Source of the DNA: an uncultured Oscillospiraceae bacterium
GTDB lineage: Bacteria > Bacillota > Clostridia > Oscillospirales > Acutalibacteraceae
NCBI GenBank assembly: GCA_900543525.1
Contig: UQRS01000003.1
Coordinates: 1-43,408 of the forward strand
Direction: 5' to 3'
DNA length: 43,408 nucleotides
In this document: piece after piece, positions 1 through 8,314 of the stretch
Layout: each line of letters starts with the position of its first letter
Numbering within the stretch: position 1 is the first letter of the stretch
The notes under the pieces: generated by a model
Databases searched by the model: none
Told to the model about the DNA's origin: nothing
What the model saw: the letters and a program-made list of their open reading frames with translations, nothing else
Made by a program: the position numbers and the translations under genes

Positions 1-74
1 CTTTTTCTGACCTTTAATCGGAAACAAATCAAAAACAAAAATTAAGAAGTTGTAACTTTTTCTTCATAAAAAGG

Positions 75-103
75 TTGCAATTTTGTAATAACTGTGGTAA
101 TAT
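75..103 (+). promoter_or_regulatory. Promoter of the CHAP-dockerin gene with a WalR-like box
   Basis: A -35 element TTGCAA (75-80) and a -10 element TAATAT (98-103) are 17 bases apart, upstream of the gene starting at 178. Inside the spacer, TGTAAT (84-89), five bases, then TGGTAA (95-100) matches 11 of 12 positions of the WalR (YycF) consensus TGTWAH-N5-TGTWAH known from Firmicutes autolysin genes. A box between -35 and -10 would suggest repression, but that is inference. A further TGTAAC lies at about 52-57. Confidence 0.5.
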
Positions 104-177
104 ACCGATATGCAAATTTTTTCGACTGCGTCCTCAGGGCGTTAACAGGGTATTATATGAAGGAGTTTTTGATATTT

Positions 178-1461
178 ATGAAGCGTATAATCGGTATACT
201 TCTGTGTCTTACCATTGTAATCGGCTGCGCCGGCGCCTCGGTTTTTTCCGCCTCCGCCGCGTATGACGAGACGGCCTACACCCTCACCGGCAACCAGCGC
301 GCCGACATCGTCGGCATCGCGCTGACGCAGGTCGGCTATCGGGAGAGCGGCGACAACATTCAGAAATACGGACCGACCGCGCCCTGGTGCACCTACTTTG
401 TCAAATGGTGCGCCGAGAAAGCCGGCATCCCCTCCTCGATCTTCCTGAACTTTGGAGATTGCAGCAGCGGCATCGCGGCGTATCGCAACGCCGGCCTCTG
501 GCAGGGTGCTTCCTACACGCCGAACCCGGGCGACCTGATCTTCTTCGTATGGGGACATGTCGGTATTGTCAATTATGTTGACGCTTCGGGCGGCATTCAT
601 ATTATCGACGGCAATTTCAGCGACAAGGTCAACGACCGTACCATCACCTCGGGCGGCGGCTACTGGTACGGAAAAAGCAGCATTGTCGGATACGGCACGC
701 CGGCCTATACCACGGCGGGGAATTCCGGCAACGCCGGCGTTCAGCCGGAGGAGCCGGCCGGTGAGGAGGTTGACGCCTACTACCGGGTCGTGACCGAGAC
801 CGATCCCCTCAACCTGCGCAGCAGCTATTCGGTCGGCGCCACCATCGTCGGCAGCGTCCCCAAGGGTGCGATTTTCCACGTCTCCCGCATGATTGCAAAC
901 GGCGGCTACACCTGGGGACTGACCAATTATCTGAGTCAGGAGGCCTGGTGTGCGCTGAACTATGCGGAGCAGGTTGAAAATCCCAACCAGCCGCAGGAAC
1001 CGGCAGCCCCGGAGGAGCCGGAGGTGCCGGCGCAGCCTGCCGCGTCCGTTTCGCTGAGCCGGGAAGGCGCAATTCTGACGCCGGGTGACAGCATGCAGCT
1101 CAGCGCCTCCGTCTCACCGGAGGAGGCCGGCTCTCCCACCTGGTCTTCGACAAATGAAGATGTAGCCATCTGCGCCAACGGGCAGATCATTGCCACGGCC
1201 GCAGGGGACTCCGAGATTACCGCAACCCTCCCGACCGGGGAGACTGCCGTTTGCAGGCTGACTGTTCTGGCCTCTGCAACGCAGGTTGGCGACGTGGACG
1301 GAGATGGCAGAATCTCGGTTTCGGACATCGTTACGCTGCGGAGCATCATCCTCGGCAGCGTACATCTTTCGGACGGTGCCAGAGTCGTAGCCGACATTGA
1401 CGGGGACGGCAAGCTGGTAGTCAGCGACATCATCGCGGCAAGAGCGCTGATTCTCGCATAA
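178..1461 (+). CDS. Secreted CHAP-domain peptidoglycan hydrolase with SH3, Ig-like and dockerin domains
   Basis: A 427-residue secreted protein. A signal peptide (about 1-27, MKRIIG start, hydrophobic core, ending near SASAA) precedes a CHAP domain (about 35-170) with candidate catalytic Cys71 (PWCTYF) and His127 (GHVGIV). Then come a bacterial SH3-like domain (about 200-264), a proline/glutamate linker, a BIG2-type Ig-like domain (about 285-362) and a C-terminal dockerin (about 369-427) with two calcium-loop repeats (GDVDGDG and DIDGDG, each followed by VSDI). CHAP enzymes cleave peptidoglycan as amidases or endopeptidases; which bond is cut cannot be read here. The ATG at 178 has AAGGAG at 160-165, 12 bases upstream; an in-frame ATG at 157 is possible but would spoil the signal peptide. 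The dockerin implies docking to a cohesin not present in this window. Confidence 0.9.
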   Translation: MKRIIGILLCLTIVIGCAGASVFSASAAYDETAYTLTGNQRADIVGIALTQVGYRESGDNIQKYGPTAPWCTYFVKWCAEKAGIPSSIFLNFGDCSSGIAAYRNAGLWQGASYTPNPGDLIFFVWGHVGIVNYVDASGGIHIIDGNFSDKVNDRTITSGGGYWYGKSSIVGYGTPAYTTAGNSGNAGVQPEEPAGEEVDAYYRVVTETDPLNLRSSYSVGATIVGSVPKGAIFHVSRMIANGGYTWGLTNYLSQEAWCALNYAEQVENPNQPQEPAAPEEPEVPAQPAASVSLSREGAILTPGDSMQLSASVSPEEAGSPTWSSTNEDVAICANGQIIATAAGDSEITATLPTGETAVCRLTVLASATQVGDVDGDGRISVSDIVTLRSIILGSVHLSDGARVVADIDGDGKLVVSDIIAARALILA

Positions 1462-1498
1462 AATCATAAAAATTTAAAATTACATATCTGTGTTTTAA

Positions 1499-1539
1499 AA
1501 AAACCGTTCCGGCAGCACAAATGCCGGAACGGTTTTTAC
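1499..1539 (+). terminator. Rho-independent terminator after the CHAP-dockerin gene
   Basis: A perfect 14-bp inverted repeat (1501-1514 with 1522-1535, core CCGTTCCGGCA) with a 7-base loop is followed by a T run and preceded by an A run, so it may also act on the other strand. Confidence 0.9.
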
Positions 1540-1882
1540 ATTGGCAAAATGATCGCGCTTTCCTGCTGCAATCGGCAGAGGGCGGCGTTTTTTTGGATAC
1601 AGCAATCATGTTATCCGCTGCAAAAGCCGGGAACGGGACGCGCAAAAAAGGCAAATTTCCAACAAAGGCCGCACCGGCTTATCTTGCGTGCCGCGAAGGC
1701 GGGATGCCATGCAGAGAGGACGGATCGCCCCCCCTTTTTTGCACAGTTCTGCCGGAAAATGCGGCGTTATTTCAGAGACGACAGGCCCTCCGCCCTCCCC
1801 AGGCCGGGAGGGATGAAACGGCGGATAACATATGGTAAGGCGGCGGACAGTATGCGGTAAAGTGGCAGGCAGACGGCAGGCC
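1540..1882. other. Intergenic region between convergent CHAP and purF genes
   Basis: No convincing gene. It holds a short inverted repeat (CCCTCCC with GGGAGGG, about 1795-1813) without a T tract, and several A-rich patches. No clear terminator for purF (minus strand) was found. Confidence 0.4.
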
Positions 1883-3325
1883 TTACTCCACCTCGCCGCC
1901 GCGACGGCCAAGCGGCAGCTCGAATTTATCCTTTCCCGGGCTCTCCGGCACGTGGATCGGGTAACGGCCGGTAAAGCAGCCGTCGCAAAAGCCGCAGCTC
2001 GCCCCTTCTGCAAGGCGATGGGTGTTCTCCACACTCAGATAGCCGAGGCTGTCCACCCCCAGCTCGGCCGCGATTTTCTCGGTCGTATGCAGACGGCAGG
2101 CGATCAGATTCTCCCTGCTGTCGACGTCGGTGCCAAAGTAGCACTGGCTGATAAAGGGCGGCGAGGAGATCCGCATGTGCACCTCCTTCGCCCCGGCCTC
2201 CCGCAGGAGGCGGACGATCCGGGCACTGGTGGTACCGCGCACAATCGAGTCGTCGATCATCACCACCCGCTTATCCCTAATATTCTCCGCAATGACATTC
2301 AGCTTGATGCGAACCGCGTTTTCCCGCTGACCCTGCGTCGGCTGGATAAAGCTGCGGCCGACATACCGGTTTTTGACAAACCCGACGCCATAGGGAATGC
2401 CCGAAGCCTGCGCGTAGCCCAGCGCGGCGTCCAGGCCGGAGTCGGGCACGCCGATGACAATATCGGCCTCCACCGGATGCTCCTCGGCCAGGAAGCGGCC
2501 GGCCCGGATGCGTGCATGATGCACCGAGGCGCCCTCGATCACGCTGTCCGGCCGTGCGAAATAGATGTATTCAAAAACGCAGAGCGTGCCCTTCTTTCCG
2601 CAATGGGTCGTAATGGATTTAAGCTGTCCGTCCTCGACCACGACAATCTCTCCCGGCCGAACGTCCCGGAGGAAGGCCGCACCGATCGTGTCCAGCGCGC
2701 AGCTTTCAGAGGCGATGACATAGGCGCCGTCGGCCGTTTTTCCGATGCACAGCGGCCGGAAGCCGTTGGGATCCCGGACACCGATCAGCTTGGTCGCGGT
2801 CATCAGCACCACCGAATACGCCCCTTTGAGGCGGGGCATAATCTCCTCCAGAGCGGCCTCGGTCGTCGGGCAGTGAAGCCGCGCCTGCGTCACGGCATAG
2901 GCGATGACCTCCGTATCGGTTGTCGCGTGGAAAATCGCGCCGTTTATCTCAAAGGCGCGGCGCAGTTCGGCCGCGTTGACAAGGTTGCCGTTATGCGCGA
3001 GGGCGAGGTTCCCCTTGATATGCCGCACAACCAGCGGCTGTGCGTTGGCGCGGTGGTTGCCGCCGGTGGTGGAATAGCGGACATGCCCGATGGCCATATT
3101 CCCCTCTCCCAGCCGCGCCAGCCGCTCGGCCGAAAAGACATCCGGCACAAGGCCGGTGTCCCGATGATAGGTGAAAACGCCATCATCATTCACCGCGATG
3201 CCGCAGTTCTCCTGCCCGCGGTGCTGGAGCGCGTACAGGGCGAGATAGGCCGCACCCGCAACATTGGTACGGCGGTTTTCACAAATGCCAAAAACGCCGC
3301 ATTCCTCATGAAGATTGTCAAACAT
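1883..3325 (-). CDS. purF: Amidophosphoribosyltransferase PurF
   Basis: A 480-residue enzyme of the first committed step of purine synthesis: PRPP plus glutamine gives 5-phosphoribosylamine. The start MFDNLHEECGVFG places catalytic Cys9 after a short propeptide, as in the Bacillus subtilis enzyme, whose N-terminal nucleophile is exposed by self-cleavage. The glutaminase domain (YALQHRGQE) is followed by the PRPP loop VMIDDSIVRGTT. Cysteines at the four Fe-S ligand positions of the B. subtilis enzyme are all present (LCVFEYIYFARPDS, ISQCYFG, CDGC near FTGRYP). A longer reading frame begins upstream at 3409, but the propeptide logic and an AAAGGA site 13 bases away favour 3325. It lies downstream of purA on the same strand, separated by a structured 274-bp leader. 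Confidence 0.97.
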   Translation of the reverse strand: MFDNLHEECGVFGICENRRTNVAGAAYLALYALQHRGQENCGIAVNDDGVFTYHRDTGLVPDVFSAERLARLGEGNMAIGHVRYSTTGGNHRANAQPLVVRHIKGNLALAHNGNLVNAAELRRAFEINGAIFHATTDTEVIAYAVTQARLHCPTTEAALEEIMPRLKGAYSVVLMTATKLIGVRDPNGFRPLCIGKTADGAYVIASESCALDTIGAAFLRDVRPGEIVVVEDGQLKSITTHCGKKGTLCVFEYIYFARPDSVIEGASVHHARIRAGRFLAEEHPVEADIVIGVPDSGLDAALGYAQASGIPYGVGFVKNRYVGRSFIQPTQGQRENAVRIKLNVIAENIRDKRVVMIDDSIVRGTTSARIVRLLREAGAKEVHMRISSPPFISQCYFGTDVDSRENLIACRLHTTEKIAAELGVDSLGYLSVENTHRLAEGASCGFCDGCFTGRYPIHVPESPGKDKFELPLGRRGGEVE

Positions 3326-3377
3326 ATCCGACAAACCGTCCTTTCTTTTTTCGTCCGCATGCCTGCCGAACCGGTCA

Positions 3378-3445
3378 CTCCCAAAAAGGATGCCCGGCCG
3401 CACCCCCAAAAAGAGGAGACCTCACCTCTCCCCCAAAAAGGGGCA
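3378..3445 (-). repeat. Three tandem degenerate about 26-bp repeats in the purF leader
   Basis: On the forward strand, three copies of a unit centred on CCCAAAAAG have A-runs at 3383-3387, 3408-3412 and 3435-3439 (spacing 25 and 27). On the purF coding strand each reads C-rich, TTTTT, G-rich (for example CCCCTTTTTGGGG) and can form a small hairpin. A similar single unit follows the YebC gene near 31651. Confidence 0.5.
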
Positions 3446-3483
3446 CAGCCCGCTCCGCCGCCCGGCCGCGTCCGGCTTACATA

Positions 3484-3577
3484 TAAAAAACAAGCCAGGC
3501 GGCGCGCAGCACGCCCCGAGGGCAGGAAAATCCCGCCCTCAGAGGAATGCACAAGGCGCCATTGCCTGGCTTTTTTA
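3484..3577 (-). terminator. Long rod-like hairpin with T tract between purA and purF
   Basis: The outer stem AGCCAGGC (3493-3500) pairs with GCCTGGCT (3564-3571), with A and T runs on both sides. Inside are GGCGC/GCGCC pairing and a 10-bp near-perfect inner stem (3518-3527 with 3531-3540, loop AAA). On the minus strand it ends in TTGTTTTTT, so it fits a terminator or attenuator after purA. No known riboswitch consensus was recognised. Confidence 0.65.
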
Positions 3578-3599
3578 TCCCATATTCATCCGGCTGTCC

Positions 3600-4874
3600 T
3601 CAGCGGAGGATGATGTCCTCACGCGCCGGACCGTTGGAGACCATCTTGATCGGATAGCCGATCTCTTTTTCAATAAACTCGATATACTTCCGGCAGTTTT
3701 CCGGCAAGTCGGCGTAGCTGCGGATGCCCGAAACATCGCACTTCCAGCCCGGTAGCGTGGTATAGACCGGCTTCGCCCGCTCAAGCAGAGGGGTAACCGG
3801 AAACTCACGGGTAATCTTCCCGTCAATCTCATACCCGGTGCAGACCTTAAGCTCATCCAGATAACCGAGCGCGTCGACGACGGTCAGCACCACCTGCGTC
3901 GTGCCCTGCAGCTCGCAGCCGTAGCGGGAAGCCACCGCGTCGAACCAGCCCATCCGCCGCGGCCGTCCGGTCGTGGCGCCGAACTCGCCGCCATCTCCGC
4001 CGTGCCGCCGCATGGCGTCCGCCTCATCCCCGAAAATCTCACTGACAAAGGCGCCGGCGCCGACCGCGCTGGAGTAAGCCTTGCAGACCGTGTAAATCTC
4101 CCGGATCGAGTGGGGCGCAACTCCCGCGCCGACCGCGCCGAAGCCGGCCAGAGTCGAGGAAGAGGTCACCATGGGATAGATGCCGTGATCGGGATCCTTC
4201 AAAGAGCCCAGCTGCCCCTCCAGCAGGATGGTTTTGCCCGAGCGCTCCGCCTCCCGCAAAAAGGCGTGGGTGTTGCCGACGTAGGGGGCAATCCCCTCCC
4301 GCCAGGTCGTCAGGGTGGAGAGCAGTTCCTCCACATCCAGCTGGGGCTTGTGATACAGATGCTCAAGCAGGACGTTCTTTACCTCGATCACGCGGGCAAG
4401 CTTGTCCCGCAGCGCCGCCTCGTCAAACAGCTCGCATACCTGAAACCCGATCTTGGCGTATTTGTCCGAGTAAAAGGGCGCTATACCCGACTTGGTCGAG
4501 CCGAAGCTTCCGGCGCCCAGCCGCTCCTCCTCATACTGATCGAAGAGGATGTGGTAGGGCATGACCATCTGCGTCCGGGAGGAAATCATCAGCTTCGGCG
4601 CGGGAACGCCGCGGTCGATAACTCCCTGCAATTCCTCCAGCAGGCGGGGAATGTTCAGCGCGACTCCGTCCCCGATCATATTGGTAACGTTCGAGTTGAA
4701 CACACCCGAAGGCAGAAGATGAAGCGCAAATTTTCCATACTGGTTTTTGATGGTGTGGCCGGCGTTTGCACCGCCCTGAAACCGGACGACAACATCAGCG
4801 TCTCCGGCGAGCATATCGGTAATTTTACCCTTACCCTCGTCGCCCCAGTTTGCGCCAACAACAGCTTTAACCAT
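3600..4874 (-). CDS. purA: Adenylosuccinate synthetase PurA
   Basis: A 424-residue enzyme, full length for the family. It converts IMP, aspartate and GTP to adenylosuccinate, the first step from IMP to AMP. The N-terminus MVKAVVGANWGDEGKGK carries the GDEGKGK phosphate loop, and NAGHT contains the expected catalytic histidine. FGSTKSGIAP, QLGSLKDPDHG and TTGRPRRMGWFD are further family motifs. A GGGGGAT ribosome-binding site precedes the ATG. It has its own promoter about 145 bp upstream and is followed by purF on the same strand. Confidence 0.97.
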   Translation of the reverse strand: MVKAVVGANWGDEGKGKITDMLAGDADVVVRFQGGANAGHTIKNQYGKFALHLLPSGVFNSNVTNMIGDGVALNIPRLLEELQGVIDRGVPAPKLMISSRTQMVMPYHILFDQYEEERLGAGSFGSTKSGIAPFYSDKYAKIGFQVCELFDEAALRDKLARVIEVKNVLLEHLYHKPQLDVEELLSTLTTWREGIAPYVGNTHAFLREAERSGKTILLEGQLGSLKDPDHGIYPMVTSSSTLAGFGAVGAGVAPHSIREIYTVCKAYSSAVGAGAFVSEIFGDEADAMRRHGGDGGEFGATTGRPRRMGWFDAVASRYGCELQGTTQVVLTVVDALGYLDELKVCTGYEIDGKITREFPVTPLLERAKPVYTTLPGWKCDVSGIRSYADLPENCRKYIEFIEKEIGYPIKMVSNGPAREDIILR

Positions 4875-5019
4875 GACTTATCCCCCATTCTGCCCGACCC
4901 AAAACCGGCCGGACATCTTTTAAGATTCTTCAAAGCGGTACCGAACAATCGGAAAAGGCCCGGATGCCGCGGCAGCTTTCGCACGACAAGCCTTTATCCG
5001 CTTATCGGCTGACCTATTT

Positions 5020-5048
5020 ATTATACACGCATCGCGGGCGGAATGCAA
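5020..5048 (-). promoter_or_regulatory. Promoter of purA
   Basis: On the minus strand, -35 TTGCAT (complement of 5043-5048), a 17-base spacer and a perfect -10 TATAAT (complement of 5020-5025). The leader to purA is about 140 nt. I saw no purine-riboswitch consensus or PurR-type box in it. Confidence 0.65.
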
Positions 5049-5116
5049 CTGATAAAATACAAGCAGTGTCGGCCATGTTCCCTCTCTTTTTTGTTCATTT
5101 TTACCGCCGGGCATGA

Positions 5117-5184
5117 CAAAACCGGGCGAGTCCCGGAAAGCGCCTCCTTTTTCAAAAGAGGCCGCCCACCGAAACCCGCCCGGC
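5117..5184 (-). terminator. Terminator after the S1-domain gene
   Basis: CCGGGCG (5122-5128) pairs with CGCCCGG (5177-5183) around an inner hairpin (GCCTCTTTT with AAAAAGGAGGC). On the minus strand the outer stem is followed by TTTTG. It is the same nested architecture as the purA-purF hairpin. A second mini-hairpin (AAAGCAG/CTGCTTT) lies at about 5187-5204. Confidence 0.6.
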
Positions 5185-5204
5185 ACAAAGCAGTTCTGCT
5201 TTTT

Positions 5205-6149
5205 TCAGCACACGACGCCGGAGGAGGCGAAAACCGTCTCAACCGATTTGTCGCATTTTTCGGGAGAATAGCGCCATTTGTCCAGAAAATCTCCTTCAAA
5301 AAAATATTCAATCGGCTTTTTTGTATATTCGGCGTCAAATGCGTCAATAATAATCAGTTTGACCTTCATCTTCTCCGGCAGGAGATTTTTGATATACGCG
5401 CTGGCCATCTGTCCCGGCCGCACGCCGGCGCGCGGCTCGGCCAGTCCGGCGAGGTTCGGCGCCAGTTCCACGAAGATGCCGTAATCCTCCACCGAGCGGA
5501 CGATGCCGGTCACCGTCTCGCCGAGCGAGAAGCGGGCCGCATTTTCCTCCCAGGTGCCGAGCAGCTCCTTGTGGGAGAGGGAGATGCGCCCCTGCGCGTC
5601 GATCCCCTTGACGACCGCGCGGATATCGTCGCCCGGGCTGAACCGGTCGGCGGGATGCGAAATCCGGGAGACCGAGATGGCGTCAATCGGCAGCAGGGAG
5701 ACAATGCCGCAGCCGATGTCGCAAAACGCCCCGAAGTTTTCAAGATGGGTAATCCGCGCGTCGATAACCCGGCCGGTCTCCAGTGTGGAGATGTATGCCT
5801 CCCGGCACTTTTCCTGCGCCGCGCGGCGGGAAAGGATGGCGTAGAGCTTACCTTCCTCATCCGTTTTGATCGCGCTGACCATGAAGGAAACCGCCTTCCC
5901 CACCCGGGAGATCAGGGCGATGTCCCGCACCTTTCCCTCCGCAATGCCGATCGCACCCTCCTCCCGCGGGATGATGCCGCGCATGCAGCCGAGGTCCACA
6001 ATCAAATTATGCTTAAGATCGCACAGCAGAACCATCGCTTCGAGGATTTCCCCCTTGGCAGCCGCCTCGGCCACGGCGGCCGGAGAGCTGAGGTACTGCC
6101 GATTCCGAAGTGTGTTGAGGCTTCTGCCCTCTGGTAAATATGTTCGCAT
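5205..6149 (-). CDS. S1-domain RNA-binding protein (RpsA-like, three S1 repeats)
   Basis: A 314-residue protein. Three consecutive S1/OB-fold repeats are visible: a divergent first one (EILEAMVLLCDLKHNLIVDLG), a second beginning LETGRVIDARITHLENFGAF, and a third beginning FSLGETVTGIVRSVEDYGIFVEL. The middle repeat ends with the typical GRISLSHKEL. Low-GC and Clostridia genomes often carry such short RpsA-like proteins; the role is probably in RNA binding or translation. The start has a strong GGGAGGT site. It follows the last phage-derived gene by 68 bp on the same strand with no evident terminator or strong promoter between, so co-transcription is possible. Confidence 0.85.
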   Translation of the reverse strand: MRTYLPEGRSLNTLRNRQYLSSPAAVAEAAAKGEILEAMVLLCDLKHNLIVDLGCMRGIIPREEGAIGIAEGKVRDIALISRVGKAVSFMVSAIKTDEEGKLYAILSRRAAQEKCREAYISTLETGRVIDARITHLENFGAFCDIGCGIVSLLPIDAISVSRISHPADRFSPGDDIRAVVKGIDAQGRISLSHKELLGTWEENAARFSLGETVTGIVRSVEDYGIFVELAPNLAGLAEPRAGVRPGQMASAYIKNLLPEKMKVKLIIIDAFDAEYTKKPIEYFFEGDFLDKWRYSPEKCDKSVETVFASSGVVC

Positions 6150-6217
6150 TTTGTATACCTCCCTTTTTACTGTCCGAGTAATACTATGCTGTTCTTCCTT
6201 CGTTTATGCCGTGCGGT

Positions 6218-6799
6218 TTACAGGCTGCCGGTCAAAGTCGCCGCGGCGCTCCGCGCGGTAAAGCTGAGATTTTCGCCGTCCAGCTCGGAGAAGGTCTTGC
6301 CCAGCCGGTTCCAGGTGTACCAGGTAGCCACATGAAGGCTGAACGAAACGCCGAGATGCGCCGGCAGCAGGCTGCCGAGCATGGCGAAAATATCGTTTGC
6401 CGTATCGTAGGGAAGGCTGTACCCCTCTCCCGAAATTGTCAGTTTTTCGTCCGACGGCGATTCGGTGATGGTCCAGTCGACGCCGAAAATGCGGCCGCTT
6501 TTCCGAAGGGCGGCCAGCGTCTTATCCTTTCCGCAGAGGGCAAGCGCCCCGGTGATCCGGTTCTGCCGCGCAGCTGTATCCTCCGGGATGACGCCGAGGT
6601 GCATCACCCGCTCGTACACCTGCAGCCCCTTTTCCTCCGCCGTTTGGGGAAAGCACTCCCGCAGCAGCTCGTTCAGCGCCGCGAAAAGCCGGTCGAGGCC
6701 GGCCGCCTCCGCCTTCAGCTCGCACAAAACATAGCCGTCGTCCAGCTTGTATAGGCCGGTCGGCTTTAAAAGGGAGATCATGGTTTCCAGGCTGTTCAT
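6218..6799 (-). CDS. Phage baseplate protein I (XkdU/YmfQ, DUF2313 family)
   Basis: A 193-residue protein. Its start (SLETMISLLKPTGLYKLDDGYVLCELKAEAAGLDRLF) and position after a baseplate J protein match the XkdU/gpI family, which links the baseplate wedge to the tail fibre in contractile phages. The ATG is 1 base after the stop of the J gene, so translation is probably coupled. In PBSX the next gene would be the tail fibre (xkdV); here the cluster ends and the S1-domain gene follows. Confidence 0.8.
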   Translation of the reverse strand: MNSLETMISLLKPTGLYKLDDGYVLCELKAEAAGLDRLFAALNELLRECFPQTAEEKGLQVYERVMHLGVIPEDTAARQNRITGALALCGKDKTLAALRKSGRIFGVDWTITESPSDEKLTISGEGYSLPYDTANDIFAMLGSLLPAHLGVSFSLHVATWYTWNRLGKTFSELDGENLSFTARSAAATLTGSL

Positions 6800-6800
6800 A

Positions 6801-7880
6801 TTATTCCACCCACTCCGCTACGGTAATATTGCCCGGCACGCCCAGCGCGGTCGACGCCACCGAGATGTTGGACGTCGGCGCCAGGAAGGTATAATCCTCC
6901 ACCCCTTCGCAGGCCAGAAGAAGATTTCCCAGCCGGTTGAGGCGAAACGCCTCCCCAATCATCAGATGGTTAAAATAATCGGTCACGGCCGTATAGCAGC
7001 TGGCCGAAATCTCCGAAAACAGATATCCGTCCGCCGGCTTGATTTTAACCGAAACCGGGATTTCCCGCTCGGTCGCCGCCGCTACCGTCACGTCCACGTT
7101 GATCTCCCGCTGATCGGAGAGGTGGGTTCTGATCGCGGACAGCATCGTGCTGTCGGCGGTTTTTCCAACGCCGGCCGCATAGACCGAGACGGTGCCCCGC
7201 CCGCTCGCCCGCGGCACAGCCGTCGCCGACTGCACGCCGGGCACCTTGAGCGTTTCGGCGACATAGAAGGCGGCGTTGGTGCCGTTGGAGGGCTGCTGCA
7301 ACGCGGCCGCAATCCGCTCCCGCAGCGTCTTGTCATCCTCGGGGTCGCTGCCGCCCGAAAAGGCAAAGGCGTTGCGGCAGGTCATCCCGGCGCTGGGCGG
7401 CGAGACAACCACCGCGATCCGACCGCTCTTGATATTGCCGGCCACGCCCGGCTCCTCCGCCGCAACGTCCAGCGTGGTCTCATACGATCCGGCAGGAATG
7501 CTGCCGCCCGACTTCACCAGATACCGGATCGGCTCGGCGTCGGAGGTCGCGCAAACCAGCCCCTGCGGAATCGCCACATCGTACCCGAGCTTTGCGGCCA
7601 GCCGGAAGGTTACCTTTCCCGCGGCCCGGCTGCCCTCGTTTCTCGAAAGGCCCTGCAGCTCGGCGTGCCGGTCGAGGTACTCCCCCTCTGCCGTGGAGAA
7701 AAACATCTGCCGCAGCAGCCACTTGCCGGTCTCGGCCGCGCTGTGAATCTGCGAAGCCAGCACCCGCAGCCGGATGGAAATATCCGACGCCTCATCCGGG
7801 ACGAAGCCGGCCTCAGCCTCATACGCGGCCAGCATGTCCTTCAAAACGCTTTCATAGGTAATTTCTTCGATCAAAGCCAT
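6801..7880 (-). CDS. Phage baseplate J-like protein (XkdT family)
   Basis: A 359-residue wedge protein of the contractile-tail baseplate (gpJ / T4 gp6-like). Recognisable family features are the N-terminal helix region, GYDVAIPQGLVC, PGVAGNIKSG, SGGSDPEDDKTLRERI and the region VPGVQSATAVPRASGRGTVSVYA. The frame can start at 7889, but a GGAAAGG site abuts that ATG, whereas the ATG at 7880 (MALIEE) lies 8-9 bases from the same site and is preferred. Complete and uninterrupted. Confidence 0.88.
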   Translation of the reverse strand: MALIEEITYESVLKDMLAAYEAEAGFVPDEASDISIRLRVLASQIHSAAETGKWLLRQMFFSTAEGEYLDRHAELQGLSRNEGSRAAGKVTFRLAAKLGYDVAIPQGLVCATSDAEPIRYLVKSGGSIPAGSYETTLDVAAEEPGVAGNIKSGRIAVVVSPPSAGMTCRNAFAFSGGSDPEDDKTLRERIAAALQQPSNGTNAAFYVAETLKVPGVQSATAVPRASGRGTVSVYAAGVGKTADSTMLSAIRTHLSDQREINVDVTVAAATEREIPVSVKIKPADGYLFSEISASCYTAVTDYFNHLMIGEAFRLNRLGNLLLACEGVEDYTFLAPTSNISVASTALGVPGNITVAEWVE

Positions 7881-7898
7881 ACCTGTCATCCTTTCCTT

Positions 7899-8228
7899 CT
7901 ACACAGTCAGCGAGAGGCTGCCCCCGCCGCTTACAAAAAACTCCAGAGACAACGCGTCCCCGTCCCCGCTGGCCAGCACGCTTTCCACCTCCAGCCCCAT
8001 GGGCAGCAGCGCCGCGTTGGCGAAGGTTCGCGCCCGCGCCGCAAGGTCGGTTTTCTCCTTTGTCCGGAGCTTGTACAGCTCGCTGCCAAGCTCCGGCAGC
8101 AGCGGAAAGCTGCCCTTCCTCACCGACAGACGGATAAGCGCCCGCTGCAAAAGCTCCTCCCGGCCGGAGACGGTGACAAAATCGGTCCCGGCCGGGACAA
8201 AATCTCCCGCATATAATTTCATATCCAT
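7899..8228 (-). CDS. gp25-like baseplate protein (XkdS, DUF2634)
   Basis: About 109 residues. The conserved run GREELLQRALIRLSVRKGSFPLLPELGSELYKLR matches the DUF2634/XkdS group (T4 gp25 / lysozyme-like fold), which nucleates sheath assembly on the baseplate. Possible ATGs lie at 8237, 8228 and 8222; the GAGGAAGGA site touches the first and is about 9 bases from the second, so 8228 is preferred. It sits in the canonical slot between spike and baseplate J. Confidence 0.8.
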   Translation of the reverse strand: MDMKLYAGDFVPAGTDFVTVSGREELLQRALIRLSVRKGSFPLLPELGSELYKLRTKEKTDLAARARTFANAALLPMGLEVESVLASGDGDALSLEFFVSGGGSLSLTV

Positions 8229-8314
8229 AGCATGCATTCCTTCCTCACATATAAAGCCGCCGCGGCCGCACCTCTCACGCCGTGCGGGCAGAGTATTTCC
8301 GCGCCGCAGCTACG

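Noticed and set aside
1832..3613. 593-codon plus-strand open frame across purF
   Set aside because: Antisense to purF with all its catalytic motifs; no domain is visible in the plus-strand translation.
4875..5019. Purine riboswitch or PurR box in the purA leader
   Set aside because: No match to the conserved purine-riboswitch core or to a PurR-type box was seen by eye.
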